This document shows, in pieces, positions 55,533 to 64,000 of a stretch of 64,000 bases of DNA (position 1 is its first letter; the number at the start of each line of letters is the position of its first letter). The notes under the pieces are model-generated. The model did no database searches. It saw only the letters and a program-made list of their open reading frames with translations, and was not told the DNA's origin. Location of the stretch: positions 1-64,000 of the forward strand of contig MU405357.1 in assembly GCA_022836615.1 (NCBI GenBank), read 5' to 3'. A program made the translations under genes and the position numbers. The DNA comes from Annulohypoxylon bovei var. microspora (lineage: Eukaryota; Ascomycota; Sordariomycetes; Xylariales; Hypoxylaceae).

Positions 55533-57509
55533 GGTGAATGAATATTTCAGGTGATCCTGATAACCATAGATGGACAAAAGTTCGATGATCTGAATGTAAA
55601 ATTAGTACCAAATAAGGAACAAAAACATTTTTTACCATGTGAGGTTGTACGAGTGTAGGGAGTCATGAGGTGAATTAGGATAGGGTATATTGAAGAAATT
55701 CGTACGACCACTTTCATGATGGTCGTGATTAGTGTTGAATATGAATATTGAAGATAAAGGAATAAATTTTTAGTTCAAGTGACGACAATATCCCTCGTAC
55801 GGTGAATGTGAATATTGAGATGTTGTGAGGGAGATGGTGAGATAGGAGCTACTTAAGACTTACCCAAGTTCACCCCTACCGCTAGAATTTCAACTGTAGG
55901 TACGGTGATGATGGCGCCTCATGAACCACAATGATTCGTCGGAAGTAGGTTCGTTGGCTGGTTAGGAATAAATCCTGACGAAAGATGTGAAATGGAAGAG
56001 ACGTTAATTTTGGTAGAGGTAGATGTAGATGAATGGTTTTGTTCATTCCCAGCCACCCTGCCTAAGAGTTAAAGACCTGAAGACTCGCGACGTTGTGATT
56101 CTGAAAGCGGTGGGGTGTAAAAATGGTACTATGCTTTGTTAACAGCTACCGCTGCACATATGCGGAAGGTCTACCGGGTGCGGCGACACATGTGGGCGTT
56201 TTCTGGGATGCATAAAGATACCAGCCGAAGTTGTCGAACTGAGATGCGCCTCGTCGAGAAGTTTCCGAACACGGGTTAAGACATGGGATGAACAATGACT
56301 TTCTTTGCCCTTCGGCGAATCTTAAACCGTCAAAGAAATGACTGGAATGAAATTACTGGTATCAAAGTAACAACATGATTCATAACGGGTCGTTCCAGAT
56401 TAGAGGAATGCAGTTCTAAGTTCATCCGGTCGCGTCGCGTGGCCTACCTACCAATTATGAAGATGAAGAGGTGAATTTAGGTACCTTGTATCTTGGACCT
56501 TGTAGCAAAGCACCTGGTCTGCTGGCAAAATTCACCCGCCACAAACCGAGGCAGTCAAGCCACATTCCTTGGCAACTATTGGAACCCTTGGGAAATTTAA
56601 GTACGTACCTGCATGCTCTTAAAATCATCGATCAAGCGGAACATAATTCATCATTTAATGCACGCCATTTCAACCGGACCAAGTCTATTAAAGATTTGGG
56701 AAATCTTCCTTAGGTAATTCCTAGGCACCCCCATACTAAGATATCTGAATGTCTTTGTCATTACACGCAGTGGACTTGGCAGTTGCTCTGTATTATATAT
56801 GTCAGCTATGTCAGCGTTGACAATGGGTAAGAATTCAAGATACTTAAAAATCAAAATACCTAACTACATACTCATTAATAAGATACTAATACATTACCAT
56901 ACCCTCCAAACTACTCATAATTGCCTTGACTAAGACTATAACCATGATGAGGTATCTATTTAAAGACAGGTAACATCACTTATGAGTATTGTATCACGTA
57001 TCTCACCAACATCTAATTTTTCAACCAGTTAAATCCCCCTTAGCAATGACAACATATACTACAGCGTTGATCTGACCCGTTTGTTTGGTAACTTTTAACG
57101 GATAATCGAACGACGGTTAATACTACTATGTACGCAGTAGTGCTCCTGTCTTAGCACCTAATAGGCTGAAAACCCTGTCCCTACCAGCTTGATAGCGTGT
57201 GATAGTTTCCACCGATTTATGTACATGTGTAAACTGATACTGTGCAACCCCACCCCCGCAACTGCCTCATCACAGTATTAAGGCTTTTCATTTACTGTGA
57301 GTATGCTTGTCAGAACGAGGGGCAACCTTGCAACCCCTCCAATTCAAGGTTTCGTCCAATTTTAAAATGGAGATCACTGTTGACCGCCGCACCCTCAAAA
57401 GTCGCGACTCTGCCCACAACCATCACACAACATCTTCCCCCCTTTATAGACAGCAACTTCTCTCTTTTACACTTTAAATCATATCAATTGGTCCTGTTTA
57501 CTCGTTAAG
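55533..57509. other. Intergenic, no gene seen
   Basis: Nearly 2 kb between the divergent SUN and epimerase genes. It has AT-rich segments, no domain-bearing frame and no clear terminal repeats. The last ~250 bp contain a CT-rich leader typical of a strongly expressed gene. Confidence 0.4.
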
Positions 57510-58886
57510 ATGGCTGTGGGAACCGTTCTAATCACTGGGTAAGTCATTTTCACCCTTCATTCCGTATATGGGAGCACGTTCTATCCTCTCCTTAATCCCA
57601 CCCTTTATAATGATGGTGCTCTTGAACGAATACAACTGAGACTAAAATTGAGATGATGATTCCATACTAATACTTGCATATAGCGGTACGGGCTATATCG
57701 GATCCTTCACCTCGCTTGCGTTACTCGAACATGGCTACGAGGTCATTATCGTAGACAACCTGTACAACTCTTCAGAGGTCGCCCTCGACCGTATCGAGCT
57801 CATTAGCGGCAAGAGACCGACATTTTACAAGGTCGACCTTCTCGATGAAGCTGGTCTTGACAAAGTCTTTGATGCGCACCCTACAATTGACAGCGTTATC
57901 CACTTTGCTGCGCTCAAGGCAAGCTACTCGATTATCGATCACCGATGCTACGTCGCTGACCTACGAACTAGGCCGTCGGCGAATCTGCCGAGATCCCTCT
58001 CGAGTACTACCGTGTGAACGTCGGAGGCACCATCTCCCTTCTGAGCTCCATGAAGAAGCACGATGTCTCCAACATCGTCTTCTCCTCGTCCGCAACCGTA
58101 TATGGCGATGCCACTCGCTTCGAGAACATGATTCCCATTCCCGAGCATTGCCCTATCGGTCCAACCAACACCTACGGCCGAACCAAAGCCATTGTCGAGA
58201 ACATAATTGAGGACTTCATCAGTGCGCAGCGCCAGAACCTGAAGAAGGCTGATAAGCCGTTTGAGCAATGGAACGGCGCCAACCTGCGATATTTCAACCC
58301 TTGCGGTGCGCACCCTACCGGCATCATGGGTGAAGACCCACAAGGTGTACCGTATAACCTGCTACCGTTGTTAGGTAAAGTCGCGACTGGTGACAGACCA
58401 AAACTTTTGGTCTTTGGCGACGGTAGGTCGATTATCTGCTTGGAATTCGGACAATTGGAACATGCTAATATAATTTTTCATATAGACTACACTTCCAGAG
58501 ATGGAACCGCCATTCGCGACTACATCCACGTTGTGGACCTTGCGAGAGGCCATCTAGTTGCCCTAAACTACCTCCGAGAACACAAGCCTGGCGTCAAGGC
58601 GTGGAACTTGGGTTCCGGCAGAGGTAGCACAGTCTTCGAGATTATCAACGCATTCAGCAAGGTCGTCGGCCGTGACTTGCCGTACGATGTGGTACCACGA
58701 AGACAGGGGGATGTGTTGGATCTAACAGCCAACCCTACTCGAGCAAACCAGGAACTGAACTGGAAGACTGAGCTCACTATGGAGAAGGCATGTGAAGATC
58801 TTTGGCGATGGGTTTCGAATAACCCTAAGGGTTACCGACAGGAGCCCCCGGCCGAGTTGTTGGCAAATATCAAGGCTAAGGCGTAG
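57510..58886 (+). CDS. UDP-glucose 4-epimerase
   Basis: Predicted 371-residue short-chain dehydrogenase-type enzyme of galactose metabolism and cell-wall sugar supply. Exons are 57510-57538, 57684-57918, 57972-58422 and 58486-58886. Splice 1 rebuilds VLITGGTGYIGS, the NAD-binding GxxGxxG. Intron 2 begins GC rather than GT (AAG then GCAAGC) and joins HFAALK to AVGESAEIPLEYY, a family-invariant join. Intron 3 is 63 nt, a multiple of 3 and free of stops. Catalytic residues are Ser 128 (SSSATVYG), Tyr 156 and Lys 160 (TYGRTK). Further family blocks are LRYFNPCGAHPTG and RDYIHVVDLARGH. The length suits the fungal epimerase-only form; no mutarotase domain is fused, unlike yeast Gal10. Confidence 0.92.
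57919..57971 (+). other. Non-canonical GC-AG intron
   Basis: This 53-nt intron starts GCAAGC after AAG and ends CTAG. It restores the epimerase frame exactly. No GT donor nearby gives an open frame. Confidence 0.8.
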
Positions 58887-60333
58887 TTAGCAGGTGAGGT
58901 AGTTAGTTACCTTGCGTCGCCGGTCTGATTTGGTAAGAAGAAAAACCATCTGCTTAGCCAATGCAATTTAAGAATTGCACGTTTACCCCATAGAATAGAC
59001 CAAAAATTAGGTACACATCAGTTTCGAATCAAGAAGCGTCTGGTACTGAAGACTTTAAATAAATATAAAACAAAAGGGATAATGAGTACCTAAATAAAGT
59101 ATTACTTAAGCCTCTCTGTCTTCTAGTTGTTACTATCAAGCATGAGATGCATGAGTTACAATTCCACTAATTAACAAATTTAAACTTTCTTTTCCCCTGA
59201 TTTAATAATATGCTTAATAATAGATGGATTTTCTTGTTGTCTACGATATCCCCGCAACCGATTCGGCAGCTCGGCTCGAGCTCGTCTACCTCTTAATAAA
59301 TGATCAACTCTATGATGATCTTCTGAGCTGTACACAGCCACCACTTGTTTAAGATGTGCGCAGTTGCGTATAGTTAAACAATTTGTTTAAAGAGGCGCGG
59401 TCGAATCAGCGACTCTCATTGTTCTCGTCTACACACTAGTAGGGCCGATCTGCTCGGCCACTCGAGCGTTGTACGTAGCAAACTGTAGACGGTTCTTAGT
59501 AACTGCCTAAACGCCAATCCACATGCCGTAGTAATTGCATCCGAATGAGCGAATGAAATACGGAGGGATGCGTGGCAGTTCACAGCAGCACGAGTTTAAA
59601 TGATCGCAAACAAGCTTCGGACGCGCTGCCGGTTGCGCAATGTTACCGTATCGCCAAGACGGGAAGAGGCTGTGCAAGAAGAAGAAGAATCGATTAAACC
59701 TAACGAGAGATGGAGAGGGGCGGAGAACTAGCGTATTCAGCGTATTCGAGAAAAGGAGTTGTCTGATAGGTCCGAGGGTTGTCCAGTTTCACAGCCACTA
59801 TAGAAATCTCCATAATCCTAACCACAGATCCACTTAACACCCCTAGATGTGGCTTAAGCTTCTCCTTAGACCTGTCTCAGGAATCTCGAAAACACCTTGA
59901 AACATCCCATCATATTTCTGCCTTTTCTTTTTTTTTTGCCTCTCATAGTCAACCTTACATTCGTTCTTTTCGTCCTCACATGCATATGTCGTGTCTTGGT
60001 GAACTATAATCAATTATATTATGTATCAGCTGGAGTATTTGAATTCCTCATTTGTTACCTAATCTTGTTACATATCGCAGTACCAACACCGACTTATTAG
60101 TAACTCATTATTATCTCGCACCTTCGGACGAAATCGATACGACGAGGCCATGAGATGCATTGAGTGCTCATAGGGGTGTAATTATCTTAATTATTAAGCT
60201 CACAGCTTCGATTCGACTTGGTATCTCAAGGTACCACAATATCGTATAGGTATCTATCGTTAGCAAGTCACGTACTAAACATTCGAGTTCGGGTCGATCT
60301 CCACAGTCGGAGATCCCACTCATCCAATGCCAT
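58887..60333. other. Intergenic, no gene seen
   Basis: About 1.4 kb with T-rich tracts (for example around 59920-59940) and no credible gene. It ends in the leader of the ankyrin gene. Confidence 0.4.
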
Positions 60334-63300
60334 ATGCCTGGACTCATTAACAACATGGAGCACTCTCCTATCCTGGATGATAACAGACAAACACGACTTC
60401 AACTTCTGGGTGAGGAATGGGGCATAACCTGCCAACCTCCACCATCACCCTCGCCAAGACCTGACCATGCGCCATCCTACCGGACAGACAACGATGACTT
60501 TCTTGCGGACGAACTCCTCAAGAGGCAGCGCACCAATGAGTCTCAAAATCAACAACACAAAGGTGGTCTCTCTCGTGCCTTCACAACCAAGAAGAAGACG
60601 TGGGAATATAAAGAGATTTATAGCGCTCTCGTAGCTCACATCACCAATCTAGGATCGCCAGGTGTTGCCGAATGTTTGATATTGAGGTTAAATCTAGCTG
60701 GCGGAAACCTCAACTTAGCGCAGAAGAGCCGGACTAGCTTACTAAGCAGAAGGAAGAGTCTCGATCTAGCTGAGCGCAGCCAGGTGCTCCAAATCGCCGT
60801 GAAGAATGGTCACTATGAGATGATTGAAGTTCTCTTGCCGTACGCCGATGCTTTAAGCTTAGATACCGCGTTACCCGCCGCGATCCGGAACGGAAATGTG
60901 GGAATTGCTTCGCTACTCATACGGTACGGCGCGAGTGCAACTCAGACGGCAGATGGACAGGATGCATTTCGACAAGCCTGTGTTGTTGGTGGTCAGCCTG
61001 ATTTAGTTGCGCTCATCCTAGGTTCTGAGGGTCGACCGTCTGCGTCGTGGTTATCGCAATCCATGGTTGAGGCAGCTAAGGTCGGATGTCTCGGCACAGT
61101 AATACATCTTAGCCAGTCGACGGCGGACGGAAATCATGATGGTGCTGCGGCTTTGAAGGCTGCTGTCGCGCTAGGCCGGAGGGATATAGCTCTCGCCATT
61201 GTTCTGGGCAATAAGCGACCAGCTCAACCCGGCCTTAATGAGGCTTTCGATCAACTTATGACTCATCAGAATATCAACCCGAACGAGAAGCTGGCGATGG
61301 CGGAGATTCTATTATGCGCGGGAGCCGATGGCGATTCGCTATCGAAAGCACTAATCCATGCGAACGCCACCTACTTCCTTGAAATGGTCCATCTCCTAGT
61401 TTCCTACGGCGCTTCGATCGAATATCAAGACGCGATCGCGGTTCGCAGGGCCGTGTCTAAGGGCAAGGTTGACTTGGTGGAGGTGATGTTGAATGGAAGG
61501 TCTAAGTTAAGTCCTCACTACGCATCAGAGTGTGTAGAACTGCTGCCAAAGAAGATGAGATTTGAGGAAAGGCACTCGTTTTTGAATATGCTGCTCCATA
61601 AAGGTGCAGCTGGCGCGCCGTTAGATGAGGCACTAGTTGATGCGGTGGAAGCAGGCGATCTCGAGGCAGCAAAATTACTTCTCACTCCGTTGTTTCCTGG
61701 TGGAAAAATTATCGGAAACAAAGATATTCGAAAAGGCCCTCGAAGTATGATATTTGAACGACACGAGACTGCGTCGACGGATCACAAAGGCGCCCTGGCG
61801 TTGCAGATCGCTGTGAAGAGGGGAGACACTGCTATTTCAAATTTGATCCTGTCAAATAAACCACCTAGTCCTGTTGCGCTAGCCCAAGTCTTCCCCAGCA
61901 TACGGAATCTGCCATCCCTCGAACGATACCAAATCGCCGAGATGTTTCTTAGAGCCGGGCTCACAGGGCCGTGCGTGAATTCCGCTTTAGAAAATGCTAT
62001 CGATGAGCAACCGCCAAATCGCGACGAAAAACTTATTGCTCTTTTCCTTCGCTACAATGCCGATGTTAACTTTAATGAAGGTCATACAATTACGGCAGCT
62101 ATCTCACAAAAGGATATCCGATTACTAGAAAGATTGCTTAAGAGCAAGCCCACGATTCAAGTAGCAGCTAAAGCAATCCCCAGGGCAATGGAGGTTAATG
62201 ACAGTTCAATGCGCTTACAAATGATCAACATGCTCCTAGCAGCTGGCGCGTCTCAGGGTGGTCCCGAGGTGTCCGCGTCAGTCGATGTGGCGGTGCAAGC
62301 CAATCCTCTAGACAAACGGCTACTCAAAACCCTATTACAGCAGGGCAATGCCGATGTAAACATCAATGGAGGAATTGCCGTAGAGCACGCTGTGCTGCAA
62401 CCCGACCCGGAAGTTATCGAGATGGTTCTTGGTCTAGGACAGCCCAGCGCCGAAAGCTTAGAGCGGGGCCTAAAGAGCGTCGCGAAGCTTCCAACGTCTC
62501 CCATTAAAACGGATAAGTTGAATTCAATATTACGCCGAACAAAATCGAAGGATACTGTTACTTCATTACTCATACAAGAAGTGCAGGCCGTGTTAAAGGT
62601 GCCTCCTCACGAGCAAAATTTCTCATCGATAAAAGTCTTATTGGCAAACGGCGCCAATGTCAACGCTATGAATGCCGAAGCATTATGTCGCGCAGTCGCC
62701 GCGGCAAATATGCAGTTGGTGGAGGCTTTTTTCATTACTAAACCGAATGCCAACTCGATGGCGTTTGCTATGCCTCACGCTCTTCGCATTCGTGATCTTA
62801 TGGATAGACTAACGTTCACACAAAAGATCTTGGAAGGTGGTATACCGCCAAACGAAGTGAATAGAGCTCTCGTCTTTGCAGTCAACACATACCCTGATGA
62901 TATACCCTTAATTAATACCCTTTTGGCTGGCGCTGATACGCGTGACGGCCTAGCTCTAATGGAGGCTATTAAGAGGGAAAAGCAGGATATTGTGGAATTG
63001 ATCTTAGGCAAAAAGTCTTTTCCCGTCGAAATTCTCAACACCGGCTTCACCCAAGCGACAAGGGGCAAGAATAAGAGATCAAGGAGTATGTCTTCTATGA
63101 GTCTGTTAAAAGCAGGCGCGTCAGGTGACGTAGTATCGGATGCGCTATTGGCAGCAGCTACAGACGGCGACGTCGACTTTGGCGCCCTCTTAGTACAGAA
63201 CGGGGGTAGCGTGGAGCACAAGGACGGCCAGGCTGTTGTAGAGGCTTGTAAATCAGGAGCCGTCGAAGTCTTAGTAATGCTATTGGCAGGTGATTCCAAG

Positions 63301-64000
63301 GTAGCCCAAAAGACCCTACAGAGAGGATTCCAAGCCGCTACTCAAGTAGGAGACCTAAAGAGGCGGGCAGAAGTTTTCAAGTTGCTGCTACAAATGGGTG
63401 TTACTGGAGAGGTGGTAGACGCCCAGCTCGTATCTGCCGTTAGGTACGGCGACGACGGGAAAGATCTTGTTACACTTCTGCTAGTATACGGAGCAAGTCC
63501 CGATTATAACGACGGGGACGCTGTCGAGAAGGCGGCAAGAAGCGCCTTCTTAGGAAACTTAGAGATGTTATTAGGCATCGTTGACGTCGGTGGACGACAC
63601 AAACGGCCATCTTCTCATACACTGGTCCGCGCAATAGATGCGTGTTGGGACCTCAGCAAGGACACGAGGTTTACCGTCTTGAATTGGGTGTTTAAAGTAG
63701 GGAAACCCGTTCCGAGCGCCGTCCACAATACCTTAAATCGCGCGGTCAATGAAGAAGAACCCGAAGAGAGACTCATTGAGCTGCTCATTAATAACCGAGC
63801 TTCCCCAGCCGCGAATGGCTGTCAGACCCTAATCGACGGAACTAAAACCCTATCACCCACATCCTTTGCCAATCTTTTAGAGTCGCGAATCACTGCTGAA
63901 GATGCGTCATTGGTATTCAGCAAAGTGTTCGTGGCCGACAACGTCGATTCATGGCTATCTAATCGCGGTTATGAAATCGCGAAGCGTCTGCTTGAGAAAG
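60334..64000 (+). CDS. Large ankyrin-repeat-type protein, 3' end outside window
   Basis: An open frame of at least 1222 codons runs to the window edge with no stop and no need of an intron. ATG 60334 is the first methionine after an in-frame TAG at 60247; ATG 60355 is also possible. The first ~80 residues are polar (SPSPRP, KRQRTNES). Then come many degenerate ankyrin-like units: ERSQVLQIAVKNGHYEMIEVLL, LPAAIRNGNVGIASLLIRYGAS, LVDAVEAGDLEAAKLLL, IKVLLANGANVNAMNAEALCRAVAAANMQLVEAF, LVTLLLVYGASPDYNDGDAVEKAA and others, about one every 33-40 residues. The repeats are diverged and lack many TPLH turns. No NACHT, kinase or effector domain is seen in this part; it may lie beyond the edge. Confidence 0.8.
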   Translation, partial: MPGLINNMEHSPILDDNRQTRLQLLGEEWGITCQPPPSPSPRPDHAPSYRTDNDDFLADELLKRQRTNESQNQQHKGGLSRAFTTKKKTWEYKEIYSALVAHITNLGSPGVAECLILRLNLAGGNLNLAQKSRTSLLSRRKSLDLAERSQVLQIAVKNGHYEMIEVLLPYADALSLDTALPAAIRNGNVGIASLLIRYGASATQTADGQDAFRQACVVGGQPDLVALILGSEGRPSASWLSQSMVEAAKVGCLGTVIHLSQSTADGNHDGAAALKAAVALGRRDIALAIVLGNKRPAQPGLNEAFDQLMTHQNINPNEKLAMAEILLCAGADGDSLSKALIHANATYFLEMVHLLVSYGASIEYQDAIAVRRAVSKGKVDLVEVMLNGRSKLSPHYASECVELLPKKMRFEERHSFLNMLLHKGAAGAPLDEALVDAVEAGDLEAAKLLLTPLFPGGKIIGNKDIRKGPRSMIFERHETASTDHKGALALQIAVKRGDTAISNLILSNKPPSPVALAQVFPSIRNLPSLERYQIAEMFLRAGLTGPCVNSALENAIDEQPPNRDEKLIALFLRYNADVNFNEGHTITAAISQKDIRLLERLLKSKPTIQVAAKAIPRAMEVNDSSMRLQMINMLLAAGASQGGPEVSASVDVAVQANPLDKRLLKTLLQQGNADVNINGGIAVEHAVLQPDPEVIEMVLGLGQPSAESLERGLKSVAKLPTSPIKTDKLNSILRRTKSKDTVTSLLIQEVQAVLKVPPHEQNFSSIKVLLANGANVNAMNAEALCRAVAAANMQLVEAFFITKPNANSMAFAMPHALRIRDLMDRLTFTQKILEGGIPPNEVNRALVFAVNTYPDDIPLINTLLAGADTRDGLALMEAIKREKQDIVELILGKKSFPVEILNTGFTQATRGKNKRSRSMSSMSLLKAGASGDVVSDALLAAATDGDVDFGALLVQNGGSVEHKDGQAVVEACKSGAVEVLVMLLAGDSKVAQKTLQRGFQAATQVGDLKRRAEVFKLLLQMGVTGEVVDAQLVSAVRYGDDGKDLVTLLLVYGASPDYNDGDAVEKAARSAFLGNLEMLLGIVDVGGRHKRPSSHTLVRAIDACWDLSKDTRFTVLNWVFKVGKPVPSAVHNTLNRAVNEEEPEERLIELLINNRASPAANGCQTLIDGTKTLSPTSFANLLESRITAEDASLVFSKVFVADNVDSWLSNRGYEIAKRLLEK

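Noticed and set aside
1..64000. CRISPR array, bacterial operon or rRNA genes
   Set aside because: No spaced direct repeats, Shine-Dalgarno-led operons or rRNA blocks are visible; the intron-rich genes are fungal.

Overview
The window is nuclear DNA of a filamentous ascomycete (Pezizomycotina, most likely a Sordariomycete; genus not determinable by eye). The signs are short introns (41-151 nt) with GT..AG ends and CTAAC-like branch points, a Zn2Cys6 regulator, a HET-domain gene, a SUN-domain protein, an augmin subunit, TTAGGG-like tracts and long AT-rich gaps between genes. I rebuilt 18 protein genes with good support plus two small or uncertain ones, one intron-containing tRNA, one decayed tRNA-like locus and one complete hAT-type MITE. 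All gene starts are set at ATG codons, and exon joins were chosen by reading frame and family alignment.

Layout. 0-8 kb: F-box protein, MFS exporter-like transporter, Myb/SANT-like orphan, separated by AT-rich DNA. 9-13 kb: a Uls1/Ris1-like SNF2-RING translocase. 14-20 kb: a small secreted cysteine-rich protein, the MITE (15168-15521), augmin subunit HAUS6, and an AsaB/CmcJ-like oxygenase. 20-29 kb: a small acidic ORF, an intronless FAD/NAD(P)-binding protein, a Zn2Cys6 regulator convergent with a cupin. 29-32 kb: a HET-domain protein and tRNA-Thr(CGU). 32-39 kb: a catabolic group made of a Dal5/Tna1-type transporter, divergent from an M20-like hydrolase that is followed by an M28 glutamate-carboxypeptidase-like enzyme. 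39-47 kb: a secreted GH18 protein, then betaine aldehyde dehydrogenase divergent from choline oxidase, the complete two-enzyme route from choline to glycine betaine. 46-60 kb: housekeeping genes (Dbp4 helicase, FAD synthase, SUN protein, UDP-glucose 4-epimerase). 60-64 kb: the 5' part of a very large ankyrin-type protein that runs off the window.

Best leads: (1) the transporter/M20/M28 group, in which the M20 member lacks three canonical metal-site residues while the M28 member keeps every metal-site residue I could check; (2) the intact-ended hAT MITE with a perfect 8-bp target duplication; (3) the choline-to-betaine gene pair with three inverted CCAAT boxes in the shared promoter; (4) the 94-residue, 8-cysteine secreted protein. 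Family names come from motif recognition only; no database search was run.
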